In this document: positions 8,164 through 16,599 of the stretch, piece by piece
How positions within the stretch are numbered: the first letter of the stretch is position 1
How the letters are laid out: the number at the start of each line of letters is the position of its first letter
Assembly: GCA_947367375.1 (NCBI GenBank)
Contig: CANBDZ010000004.1
Span: forward strand, 1 to 44,987
Origin: an uncultured Bacteroidales bacterium
GTDB lineage: Bacteria; Bacteroidota; Bacteroidia; Bacteroidales; UBA932
Direction: 5' to 3'
Length of the DNA stretch: 44,987 nt
Program-made: the position numbers and the translations under genes
The notes under the pieces: generated by a model
Told to the model about the DNA's origin: nothing
Databases searched by the model: none
What the model saw: the letters and a program-made list of their open reading frames with translations, nothing else

Positions 8164-8634
8164 ATGGCGGATTTCAAAAGTAAGAGAGCGGTTGTATCAA
8201 GGGCACCGTATGAGCTCTATATGGTCTTCGTGGACATGCGCAACTTCGTGCAGTTCCTCCCGGAAGACAAGAAGGCTGGAGTGAATGCAGACTATGACAG
8301 CATCCAGGCAGAGGTCCAGGGCTTCAACATCGGTGTCAGAGTAAAGGACAGGACTCCGTACTCAAAGATCGAATATATGGACGACGGAGCGCCTTTCAAG
8401 TTCCGCATCATCCTCCACTTCGATGCAGCTTCAGATCCGTACAAGACAGATTTTCAGATCGAGGTCGAAGCTGAACTGAACTTTATGATGAAGACTTTCC
8501 TCGGTGGAAAGATAAAGGACGCACTTGATAAGGTCGTGGATTCGCTTGTGGCTATGTCAGAGGGCAGGATGCCGGAGGGAGTGGATCCGTCGATGTATCC
8601 TGAAGGATTCGATCCTTCGTCATTCAAGTCGTAG
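8164..8634 (+). CDS. SRPBCC-family (START-like) protein
   Basis: A 156-residue cytoplasmic protein resembling SRPBCC/polyketide-cyclase-like proteins. The N-terminal strand and helix (VSRAPYELYMVFVDMRNFVQFLP) and the later alternating strands ending in a long helix (MMKTFLGGKIKDALDKVVDSL) fit that helix-grip fold. Such proteins bind hydrophobic ligands in a cavity; none can be predicted here. The C-terminal 25 residues are rich in Pro, Gly and Ser and probably disordered. Its place between pyrE and an rRNA methyltransferase suggests co-expression rather than a known shared pathway. Confidence 0.7.
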   Translation: MADFKSKRAVVSRAPYELYMVFVDMRNFVQFLPEDKKAGVNADYDSIQAEVQGFNIGVRVKDRTPYSKIEYMDDGAPFKFRIILHFDAASDPYKTDFQIEVEAELNFMMKTFLGGKIKDALDKVVDSLVAMSEGRMPEGVDPSMYPEGFDPSSFKS

Positions 8635-8649
8635 CCGTCAATCCGGATT

Positions 8650-10029
8650 ATGCAGATAAAGGAAACTTTCAGAAAATACTTGGAAGAGGCGATAGGGGGT
8701 GAGAAAGCCCTTGTCGCTTTTTCTGCTTTTGATTCACCGGCATCTGTGTCGGTACGCGCCAATCCTTTCAAGAAGGGCAGCTGCCCGCAGGGAAGGGAAG
8801 TGCCTTGGTGCAGCTTCGGACGTCTGCTGGACGAACGCCCGGTCTTTACTCTTGATCCTCATTTCCATGCGGGAACCTATTATGTACAGGATTCCTCGTC
8901 GATGTTTGTAGGTCATGCTTTCAGAGAGCTTCTCAAGTCGGTGGAAGTGCCTGCAGGAAGACCTGTCAGAGTGCTTGACCTGTGTGCGGCGCCGGGTGGC
9001 AAGACCACAGACTTGGCCGCTTCACTGAGAACAGCCTATGGCGACAACTTCCTGCTTGTTTCCAATGAGGTGATGAAGGCAAGGGCTGCTGTGCTGGCAG
9101 ACAATGTGGCGCTCTGGGGAGACCCTAATGTGGCGGTAACGTCAGACGACCCAAGAGCATTCGCTGCTTTGGAGGGTTTCTTTGATATAATCGTGGCAGA
9201 CGTGCCGTGCTCGGGCGAAGGAATGTTCCGAAAGGATGAGCAGGCTCAGCAGCAGTGGTCAGAGGATAATGTTGCGCTATGTGAAGCCCGCCAGAGAAGA
9301 ATAATTGCTGACATGTGGCCGTCGCTTGCCAAAGGAGGCATCCTTATATATTCAACATGCACCTTTAATAATAAGGAGAACGACGGGAATGTCCGCTGGA
9401 TAGCTTCCGAGCTGGGTGCGGATGTGCTTTTTGAGGACGATGTCCTGAATGCAGGCGAGGGAGTCATCAAGACAGCGTGCGGCTACAGCCTTGTTCCTGG
9501 CTTCGTCGAAGGCGAGGGACAGTACTGCAGTGCGCTGAGGAAGACCTCCGATTCTGTCGAGGTGGAGATGAAGGTGCGTCAGCGCTCGAAGCAGCCTAAG
9601 GGTAAGGAGGTGCAGCCTCCTGAAGGTCTCAAGAAGCTGCTTTCGTCAGAGGTGGTGCTGAGGGTCAAGGGCGAAATGGTCATAGCGGTGCCTGAAAATA
9701 TATATCCATATATATATATGATCGAATCGGCCCTTCACCTGCTGGCTGCAGGCTGTGCCGTCGGTACTATGAAGGGTACGACGCTCGTTCCGGATGCGGA
9801 CCTCGCTCTGTCGCTGATGCTTGCGCAGGATGCTTTTCCTTCGGCAGAGGTAGACCGTGAGACTGCATTGTCTTTCCTTCACAGGGACGCAATCGTGTTG
9901 AAGGATGCTCCTAAGGGATATGTGATCATACGCTATGAAGGTGTTCCTCTCGGTTTTGTGAAGAACCTTGGAAACAGATGTAACAATCTTCATCCGCAGG
10001 GAAGAAGAATCAGAATGGACATAAGATAA
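8650..10029 (+). CDS. RsmF-like rRNA (cytosine-5) methyltransferase
   Basis: An NOL1/NOP2/Sun-type RNA m5C methyltransferase. The SAM-binding motif VLDLCAAPGGKTTDLAA lies at about 108-124. Two conserved cysteines are present: Cys187 in VADVPCSGEG and Cys237 in IYSTCTF. In this family they act as resolving and nucleophilic cysteines. The extra C-terminal 160 residues match the RsmF-like layout with a PUA-like end (NLHPQGRRIR). The likely target is 16S rRNA, but target site cannot be read from sequence. The stop overlaps the next start as TAATG. Confidence 0.88.
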   Translation: MQIKETFRKYLEEAIGGEKALVAFSAFDSPASVSVRANPFKKGSCPQGREVPWCSFGRLLDERPVFTLDPHFHAGTYYVQDSSSMFVGHAFRELLKSVEVPAGRPVRVLDLCAAPGGKTTDLAASLRTAYGDNFLLVSNEVMKARAAVLADNVALWGDPNVAVTSDDPRAFAALEGFFDIIVADVPCSGEGMFRKDEQAQQQWSEDNVALCEARQRRIIADMWPSLAKGGILIYSTCTFNNKENDGNVRWIASELGADVLFEDDVLNAGEGVIKTACGYSLVPGFVEGEGQYCSALRKTSDSVEVEMKVRQRSKQPKGKEVQPPEGLKKLLSSEVVLRVKGEMVIAVPENIYPYIYMIESALHLLAAGCAVGTMKGTTLVPDADLALSLMLAQDAFPSAEVDRETALSFLHRDAIVLKDAPKGYVIIRYEGVPLGFVKNLGNRCNNLHPQGRRIRMDIR

Positions 10030-10940
10030 TGAAAAGAATATTTGTGATATTGTCATTGCTGGCCTTCTGTGTGTCAGCTTCAGCGCAGACTGAGTCTGAG
10101 CGTTTTGAGCAGAAGTATGATCTTCTGGTTTCGCGACTCGGTCCTGCGGGAGTAGGTGTGCAGGTTGTACTGGACAACTGGCAGAAAGTGGATTCGACTA
10201 ACGCGAAGATGCTCTTCGGGCGTTTCAGCTACTTCTTTACCAAGGCTCAGGATCCTCAGGTGGTGGCTAAGCCGACCAAGAAGTATCTTGGAATGGATCC
10301 GGTCCTGTCTCTCAAGGACAGCCTGGGCAATGACGTGTACTATTATCAGGAGAACATCTTTGATGATGAACTCTATGGTCAGGCTCTTGTTGCAGCAGAC
10401 AAGGCTATCCGTTTCTGGCCTGACAGACTGGACTTCCGTTTCGTGAAGGCCAATGCCTACATCGCATACGAAAAGGAGAGTCCTGACATGGCACTGGCTT
10501 ATCTCTTGGATCTCGTGGATGAGAACTCAAGCAGAAAGACAGCTTGGGACTATGAGGTGCTGGAAGTTGATGAGGACTTTTTCCCTGAAGCGATGCAGGA
10601 GTACTGCTTCAGTTTCTATAGTATCGGTACACCGGCTTCATACAATGCCTTCAAGACTTTGTCAGAAAGACTCAGCAAGGAGTTCCCGGACAATATGGGC
10701 TTCCTCTGCAACATAGGTTCGTACTATCTTGTGAACAAGGATTTCAAGTCTGCCCTGAAGTACTACGACAAGGTGCTCAAGAAGCATCCTGAGGACTACA
10801 CGGCTCAGCAGAATGCCCTTCTGGCAGCAAGACGCATGAAGAACCTCAAGCTTGAGAAGAAATATCTTAACATCATCCTTCAGCACGGTTCCGAAAAGGA
10901 CAAGCTGATGGCTAAAGGACGTCTGTCAGCAATGAAATAA
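10029..10940 (+). CDS. Secreted tetratricopeptide-repeat protein
   Basis: The protein begins with a signal peptide (MKRIFVILSLLAFCVSASAQ, cleavage after Ala-Gln-like ASA-Q) and is predicted periplasmic. The rest is helical, with TPR-like units, most clearly around residues 215-275 (SYYLVNKDFKSALKYYDKVL and the repeat after it). Such repeats bind other proteins. The gene shares one base with the rRNA methyltransferase before it and one with the permease after it. It could therefore support the permease complex, though this is inferred from position only. Confidence 0.7.
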   Translation: MKRIFVILSLLAFCVSASAQTESERFEQKYDLLVSRLGPAGVGVQVVLDNWQKVDSTNAKMLFGRFSYFFTKAQDPQVVAKPTKKYLGMDPVLSLKDSLGNDVYYYQENIFDDELYGQALVAADKAIRFWPDRLDFRFVKANAYIAYEKESPDMALAYLLDLVDENSSRKTAWDYEVLEVDEDFFPEAMQEYCFSFYSIGTPASYNAFKTLSERLSKEFPDNMGFLCNIGSYYLVNKDFKSALKYYDKVLKKHPEDYTAQQNALLAARRMKNLKLEKKYLNIILQHGSEKDKLMAKGRLSAMK

Positions 10941-12118
10941 TGGATGCGTCGTTGTTCATAGCTCGAAAGCTTCGTTTCAAGAAGCGCATCGTGATGGTTT
11001 CCATCGCGGTGAGCTATCTTGTCATGATCGTTGCGGTGGCGGTTTCTTCCGGTTTCCGCAATGAGATCCGTTCCGGACTTTCAGCTGTGACAGGTGATGT
11101 GCGTCTTACTCCTCCCGATCTCAATGTCCTGGATGAAAGCAGACCGATTGAGAAGAATCCAGCATATCTCCAGTATGTCAAGGAGGTTCGTGGAGTAGAT
11201 GAAGTGATACCTGTAATATACAGGGCGGGAATTGTAAAGAATGGTGAAAGCATCCACGGTGTGATGTTCAAGGGACTCCCTGCGCAGCAGCTCCAGGATG
11301 TACCGGACACTCTTTCACTGGGAGTGTCAATCCCTCGCAGGCTCGCTGAGATCTCCGGTCTGGAGGTGGGCGACAAAATGCTTTCTTACTTTGTCGGAAA
11401 AACAGTGAAAGCCCGTCAGTTCAATGTGGCGGCAATCCACGATGCCATAGTGGAAGTGGATCAGAAGCTGGTGGTGTATGCCTCGCTTGAGGATATGCAG
11501 AGGCTTAACGGCTGGTCAGAAGAGGAGGTCTCCTCTTTTGAGATTCTGCTTGATAAGGGTGCTGATGAGTTGGATATAATGTACTCCAACGGAGAGATAG
11601 GTGCTGTTGTAAATGCTTATGCAGACGAAGATCAGGAGACTGTAGTCGCCACTTCGTCGGTGGACACCTATCCTCAGCTTTTTGACTGGCTCAACCTCAT
11701 TGACTTCAATGTGTTCTTTATACTTTTGCTCATGACAGTTGTGGCAGGCTTCAATATGATCTCAGGCCTGCTCATCATGCTGTTTGAGAATGTTTCGACA
11801 ATAGGTCTGCTCAAGTCTCTCGGCATGACAGACAAAGCCATATCTAAAGTGTTCCTGTCAAGTGCATCTGTACTTGTCCTCAAAGGAATGGCGTGGGGCA
11901 ACGGACTTGCATTCCTTTTCTGCTTGATACAGGGCGCGACACATCTTCTCAGGCTGAATCCTGAGAACTACTTCGTGTCGTTTGTTCCTGTAAATCTGGA
12001 TCTGGGAATGGTACTGCTGGCAGACCTGCTGTCATTTGCAGTGATAATGGTTCTGCTGCTTATCCCTTGCGTATTTATCTCAAAGGTGGATCCTGCTGAG
12101 ACAGTAAGAATGAAGTAA
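10940..12118 (+). CDS. FtsX/LolC-E-like ABC transporter permease
   Basis: A 392-residue inner-membrane permease. One membrane segment lies near the N-terminus (about 18-40). A large periplasmic domain follows (about 41-255). Three more segments lie in the C-terminal part (about 265-292, 310-330 and 355-380). This is the four-helix layout of MacB/FtsX/LolC-LolE permeases. These work with a separate ATPase, and LolC/E release lipoproteins from the inner membrane. No ATPase gene is adjacent, so the partner lies elsewhere. The gene ends one base from the convergent MltF-like gene. Confidence 0.85.
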   Translation: MDASLFIARKLRFKKRIVMVSIAVSYLVMIVAVAVSSGFRNEIRSGLSAVTGDVRLTPPDLNVLDESRPIEKNPAYLQYVKEVRGVDEVIPVIYRAGIVKNGESIHGVMFKGLPAQQLQDVPDTLSLGVSIPRRLAEISGLEVGDKMLSYFVGKTVKARQFNVAAIHDAIVEVDQKLVVYASLEDMQRLNGWSEEEVSSFEILLDKGADELDIMYSNGEIGAVVNAYADEDQETVVATSSVDTYPQLFDWLNLIDFNVFFILLLMTVVAGFNMISGLLIMLFENVSTIGLLKSLGMTDKAISKVFLSSASVLVLKGMAWGNGLAFLFCLIQGATHLLRLNPENYFVSFVPVNLDLGMVLLADLLSFAVIMVLLLIPCVFISKVDPAETVRMK

Positions 12119-12119
12119 A

Positions 12120-13187
12120 CTATCCGCGAGGACAGATGCGGCAGAATGCTTCATACAGAGACATGATGCTGTCGATGTATGCGATAGTCTCGTGACCCTG
12201 GAATTTGCCAAGCTTTACAGATGCCTCTTCAAGGATGGAATCCTCTCTCATCTCTGGGATAAGGTTCACGATTTCATCCCATTTGCGGTTGTCGATATTT
12301 CTTGATTCTGCAAAATTTCTACAGTCTGCAATTCTTCCTTCACCTGCGTTGTATGAGGCAAGGGTGAACTTGATCAGTTCCATCTGCTCGAAGCCTCCGT
12401 TGATATAGAGTCTCTGAAGCCTTTTCAAGTGGCTTGTTCCTGCCTTGATGTTTTCCTCAGGGTCGAGCAGGTCACTTACTCCGTAGTACTCGGCTGTACG
12501 AGGCATTACCTGCATAAGTCCTGTTGCTCCTCTGTGTGAGGTCGAGTTGATTGAGAATTTTGATTCCTGGTAGATTACCGCTGCGAGCATACGCCAGTCC
12601 CATCCCAATTCGGCTGCATACTTCTTGATGATGCTGTCGTATGGGCTGATCGTGTTGGACACAATGCCGTTTTCTGCTCGTCTTATAGGATTGTATACTC
12701 GAGAGTATTTCGCTTTTGTCTTGGAGTACTCCTCATTTGAGGTGATGTGGCTGATCCACAAATTTACCTGTTCGAGGTATTTGTCATCGCTTATGCCCCA
12801 TACGGTGCGTTCGTCTACATTGCGTGACAACAGGATGTCCTCTGCTATGCTGTCATGGTCGTGCATGATCACGATGTCAGCCTTGCCGTTTCTAAGAGAA
12901 TCCAGCCAGTTTTCCTTCTTTCCGGCAGTGATTATCTTGACCTCGCATCTGTTGTCATCAGCGAATTTCTCTGCCAGCTGATAATTGAAGCCTGCTTCAA
13001 GACCGTGTTTGCTGTACATGTCGTTGCAAAGGTCAATTACACAGACAATTTCCTTTCCGGCAAAAGCGTCTTCTGCATGTGCTCCGCTCATAGGCTTTCC
13101 TCCCTCAAACAGAGGAGTTGCAAAAACAATCGCAACTGCTATGAGCGTCTTGCCGAATCTTCTTTTAAGTTTTCCACTAAATTTCAT
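12120..13187 (-). CDS. MltF-like lytic transglycosylase
   Basis: A 355-residue exported enzyme with two parts. After a signal-like segment (about 12-40), residues 45-150 resemble a solute-binding module, as in MltF. Residues 185-350 form a lysozyme-like SLT domain. Catalytic Glu208 lies in AAVIYQESKF, and GATGLMQVMPRTA (220-232) and LASYNAGEGR complete the family motifs. It cleaves the MurNAc-GlcNAc bond of peptidoglycan and leaves 1,6-anhydroMurNAc ends. The start lies 14 nt after the porin stop on the same strand, so the two are probably co-transcribed. Confidence 0.9.
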   Translation of the reverse strand: MKFSGKLKRRFGKTLIAVAIVFATPLFEGGKPMSGAHAEDAFAGKEIVCVIDLCNDMYSKHGLEAGFNYQLAEKFADDNRCEVKIITAGKKENWLDSLRNGKADIVIMHDHDSIAEDILLSRNVDERTVWGISDDKYLEQVNLWISHITSNEEYSKTKAKYSRVYNPIRRAENGIVSNTISPYDSIIKKYAAELGWDWRMLAAVIYQESKFSINSTSHRGATGLMQVMPRTAEYYGVSDLLDPEENIKAGTSHLKRLQRLYINGGFEQMELIKFTLASYNAGEGRIADCRNFAESRNIDNRKWDEIVNLIPEMREDSILEEASVKLGKFQGHETIAYIDSIMSLYEAFCRICPRG

Positions 13188-13201
13188 TTTACACTACGTC
13201 T

Positions 13202-15979
13202 TTATCGCCTGCCGCCTTGAGCGCTAGGGCTTGGTCTCGAGCCTCCCGGTGAGACCTTGGCGGTAGTGGTACCACGTCCCGGCAACGTGTAGAACGGCCA
13301 GGTGATACCTAACTTAATAACTCTCTGCGGCGCTATGTATCCTGCCGCACTAAAATAATCTGCTGATTCATTAGGCCAGCCCATATTCACATTGACTGCC
13401 TTAACAAACACACACGCCCTCTTCCACTGTACATTTACGAATGCATCTATATAAGGGCAATTTCCAAATTCTTCCTTGTTCTGGTTGTGGAACACTCCAA
13501 GTACAGGGTTGTAGGCTGGCGCGTACCACTTGGTTGTGAATGTCGTATTCGCTCCGATCTGCATCTTCATAGCGTTCTTTACGACATCAAATTCAAAGTA
13601 ATATCTCAAATTGAGAGCGAGCATCGGCAACGGCATGACGTCCTTGTTGGACGAAAGCTGGAACAGAGCGCGATTCTCAAAGTGCATCTTTCCAACATGG
13701 AAGTCCTTCCTTAATGAGGTCGACATCACACTCATAGGCTTGGTGTTCTGTCTTACTATGCCAAGGGTGTCATAGTAGATGTTGTTGGCAAGCAGGGCAT
13801 AGCCGAATGTCGCTTCCATATCCCATCTAGGAATGTTGATTCCACCCTCGACCTTTGTGGTAGAGATCTTTCCGAAATCATTATCCCATTTGAAATGGTT
13901 TGTGAAAAGGTGCTGCTGATAGTAGTCAGGCTCTTTGAGGTTAGTCTCAAAGTGCCCCTTGAACTCTATAGGGCTCTTTCTGTCCTTTCGGAACGGATAG
14001 ATCTTGAAGGTAGCGTTGGCGTTGAGGGTGAAGTCGTTGGCCTCATAACCAAGGAATGTATATTTTCCAAATGCGTCCCATTCGAGATACTTGTCGTACT
14101 GTCCTCTTGCACCTGAATAGAGGTACACCGAGTTCAGTATTGCATTGCTTGATCCCTCAATGTAATCTATTGGCTTGAATGTGTAGTAGTTGGCGAGTTT
14201 GTCACCAATTCCTACGTCAAGCTTTGAAACGATGCCGTCACTCTTCCATGGCTGGAGTCTTATGAAGAATCTGTTCTCAAACCTCATCACCCTCAGTGAG
14301 TCCATACTGTGGGTAGGGTTGATGTAGAACCTGTTTCCGTAGAACTCGCGGCCGAAGTCATCTGTGATGTTGTCTTCGTAGGTCTTTCTGAAGACAGAGT
14401 ACTCGCTGCTGTGGCCGATGAATGCTGTTGTGATGTCGGAGTTCATCATCGCCGAGTCGCTTACAGCCTTGTTGTCTTCTGGCTTGGCGGCCTGGAGTTT
14501 CTCTCTCTCGATCTCTGCAAGTACGGCTGCAATGGCGAGTGTGTCCTCTCCGGCAAGAATGCTGTCACGGACGATCTTTATGCTGTCACGTCTCGCAGCT
14601 TCAATCTTCTCTCTCTTCTTGGCTTCCCTTACATTCTTGTCAAGGAATGTAAACGGAATCCTGTATGTCTGGTCGAGGAACAATGTGTTCTTCTTCAGTT
14701 TGTTGCTTGCGTTGCGCAGGTAGACCTCGATCTCTCGTGAGTCCACAGTGGTGTCACGGATCCAGTCTGTGTCTATCACTCCACCGTTTTCACTTCTTTC
14801 GATACGGTTGTAGATGTACCCTGTATGCATCACATACCTCTTGCCAAGGTAGTTGGCCGCCATCACTGCAGTTCTGTTGTCGGTGTCCTCTCTTCTGAGC
14901 ATACCCTTACTTCCGAACTGACTGTACTCCAAGAAAATATTGAGCTCAGGAGTGATGTTCTGAGTGGAACGTACTCTGATGCTGGACTCTTCCTTATCCC
15001 TGTTGGCGAACAGTGTTCCCCAGTAGCAAAGCTCTGTGTATGGAGTCTTTGTGTTGAATTTAGGGAGGGTCTCGGGAGTGTACGAGTACAGGTCGTACGG
15101 AGTGTAGAAGATAGCGTTGTCTACCTCCTCTCTTTTGAAATAGTTGTAGAGCTGGGTAGGAGAGCCGATCACTCCGAGGTACGTCGCATTGACATCCTTC
15201 TTGTAGAATGGGTATTCAGTGAAGTTGTAGTTGAAAGATGTGTCCTGTTTTTCAAGGGCTATATTGTGGAAATAACGGTCGTGCTTCCACATGATGAGCC
15301 TCTTGTAATGCATCGAATCAGGAATTGCGAATGTTTCAAGAATACGCGGAGTTGCCTTTCTGATGCTGTCCTTGCGTGTCTGGATGCTGTCCTTGATTTC
15401 TGCCTTTCTGTTAGCTGCTGCAATCAGGGCAGGGAGCTTCTGTTCGTTGTCGTACTTCTTTCTCTCCATTCTTGAGAGGGAAGCATACCATGCGTCGAAT
15501 TTTGCTTTTGCAACTTCTGTAGAGTCCTTCAGATAGAGGGAATCAAGCTTCATAAGCTCAAGGGTGTCGCCAGCCATCAGGAGCGAATCTCTTACTTCCG
15601 CTCTTGTAGTAGAGTCCTTGACAGCGATATAATACTTGTAGAAGAATGGGTCTGTGTCTCTGAGTGAATCAGGAATCTTGATGGTGTCTCTTGCTGTAAG
15701 GAACAATGTCATCACAGTGTCAGACTGTAATGAGTCAATAGCCAATGTGTCGGTTGCAAGTGTGTCAACTATAAGAGAGTCAGTGCTTTGCATAGATGCA
15801 GCCAGGGAGTCCACCTTCAATGAGTCAATGGTAGTGGAGTCAGCCTGGCTGATAAGTGCAAGAGAATCGGCAAAGTTGAAAATCTTTGCCGACCTGTGCA
15901 GGTCGATACCGAAAGACTGGACTGCTGCAAGGAGCACAATCGCGGTCGGTACCCATATTTTCGCCATCAAATTCTTCAT
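13202..15979 (-). CDS. Large putative outer-membrane porin (Porin_10-like)
   Basis: A 925-residue secreted protein resembling the Bacteroidetes putative-porin family. A signal peptide (about 1-24) is followed by a low-complexity segment (about 40-150) in which DSL/DTL triplets recur every few residues. Most of the remainder has alternating hydrophobic and polar strands typical of a beta-barrel, with aromatic girdle residues. The segments near the C-terminus (QWKRACVFVKAVNVNMGWP, then LGITWPFYTLPGRG) match the family's end. The last 20 residues are rich in Ser, Pro and Gly, perhaps an exposed tail. A TACCTTTG promoter box lies 11 nt upstream. Cargo is unknown. Confidence 0.75.
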   Translation of the reverse strand: MKNLMAKIWVPTAIVLLAAVQSFGIDLHRSAKIFNFADSLALISQADSTTIDSLKVDSLAASMQSTDSLIVDTLATDTLAIDSLQSDTVMTLFLTARDTIKIPDSLRDTDPFFYKYYIAVKDSTTRAEVRDSLLMAGDTLELMKLDSLYLKDSTEVAKAKFDAWYASLSRMERKKYDNEQKLPALIAAANRKAEIKDSIQTRKDSIRKATPRILETFAIPDSMHYKRLIMWKHDRYFHNIALEKQDTSFNYNFTEYPFYKKDVNATYLGVIGSPTQLYNYFKREEVDNAIFYTPYDLYSYTPETLPKFNTKTPYTELCYWGTLFANRDKEESSIRVRSTQNITPELNIFLEYSQFGSKGMLRREDTDNRTAVMAANYLGKRYVMHTGYIYNRIERSENGGVIDTDWIRDTTVDSREIEVYLRNASNKLKKNTLFLDQTYRIPFTFLDKNVREAKKREKIEAARRDSIKIVRDSILAGEDTLAIAAVLAEIEREKLQAAKPEDNKAVSDSAMMNSDITTAFIGHSSEYSVFRKTYEDNITDDFGREFYGNRFYINPTHSMDSLRVMRFENRFFIRLQPWKSDGIVSKLDVGIGDKLANYYTFKPIDYIEGSSNAILNSVYLYSGARGQYDKYLEWDAFGKYTFLGYEANDFTLNANATFKIYPFRKDRKSPIEFKGHFETNLKEPDYYQQHLFTNHFKWDNDFGKISTTKVEGGINIPRWDMEATFGYALLANNIYYDTLGIVRQNTKPMSVMSTSLRKDFHVGKMHFENRALFQLSSNKDVMPLPMLALNLRYYFEFDVVKNAMKMQIGANTTFTTKWYAPAYNPVLGVFHNQNKEEFGNCPYIDAFVNVQWKRACVFVKAVNVNMGWPNESADYFSAAGYIAPQRVIKLGITWPFYTLPGRGTTTAKVSPGGSRPSPSAQGGRR

Positions 15980-15989
15980 AACAAGACGG

Positions 15990-15997
15990 CAAAGGTA
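15990..15997 (-). promoter_or_regulatory. -7 box of the porin promoter
   Basis: TACCTTTG on the minus strand (complement of 15990-15997) fits TAnnTTTG, with ATTG 19 nt upstream. It starts 11 nt before the porin ATG. The -33 part lies inside the 3' end of pncA, so the porin can be transcribed separately from pncB-pncA. Confidence 0.55.
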
Positions 15998-16008
15998 CGA
16001 ATAATTAT

Positions 16009-16599
16009 TTATAAATCAATAACTATGCCCTTTGATGCCATTTCTTCGAGGGCTTTGAGGTGGCCCTCAGATGTTACGTAAGCGACGCAATTCTTTAGAA
16101 GGTGTACTTTGAAGCCGGCCTTCTGAAGGTCTTCGCATGTGTTTTTGACGCAGAATTCTGTAGCTATACCGCAGACATAAACGTCCGTCGTGTCCAACAG
16201 TTCCAGAATCTCACCCAACGACTGCTCCGCACTGTTGAGCGCCTCAAAACCTGAGTACTGCTCAGCTTCTTTGCAGCAGCCCTTGTCGAATGTCAGTTCT
16301 TCACGGACGTATGGAATGAGCTCTTCGTGGATCTCACCTCCGTGAGTTCCGGCTACGCAATGCGCAGGCCATGTGCCGCCGAAGCCGGAAAAAGAACAAT
16401 GGTCAGCCGGATGCTGGTCGCGGACAAACAGGATAGGGAAGGTGTCGAGGATTTCGTGCTCCTCTCCGCCCTGACCTTTGGTCAGCTTGTCAATCTGTTT
16501 CAAGGTCTCCTTGACTGCGTTCTCGGCATTCTGACACGCGAGTGTGCCGTCGATAAAGTCGTAGAGCATGTCCACGACAACTAATGCGCTGTTTTTCAT
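16009..16599 (-). CDS. pncA: Nicotinamidase
   Basis: Hydrolyses nicotinamide to nicotinate, feeding NAD salvage. The catalytic triad is visible: Asp10 in LVVVDMLYDF, Lys106 in LTFDKGCC and Cys150 in VCGIATEFCV. Metal ligands Asp61, His63 and His67 lie in VRDQHPADHCSF. Length is 196 residues. The start codon overlaps the pncB stop (TAATG), which couples the two enzymes. The product of PncA is the substrate of PncB. Confidence 0.95.
   Translation of the reverse strand: MKNSALVVVDMLYDFIDGTLACQNAENAVKETLKQIDKLTKGQGGEEHEILDTFPILFVRDQHPADHCSFSGFGGTWPAHCVAGTHGGEIHEELIPYVREELTFDKGCCKEAEQYSGFEALNSAEQSLGEILELLDTTDVYVCGIATEFCVKNTCEDLQKAGFKVHLLKNCVAYVTSEGHLKALEEMASKGIVIDL

Noticed and set aside
9700..9722. 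AT-alternating run resembling an unstable repeat
   Set aside because: It encodes alternating Tyr/Ile residues in frame in the rRNA methyltransferase and is too short to call a repeat.
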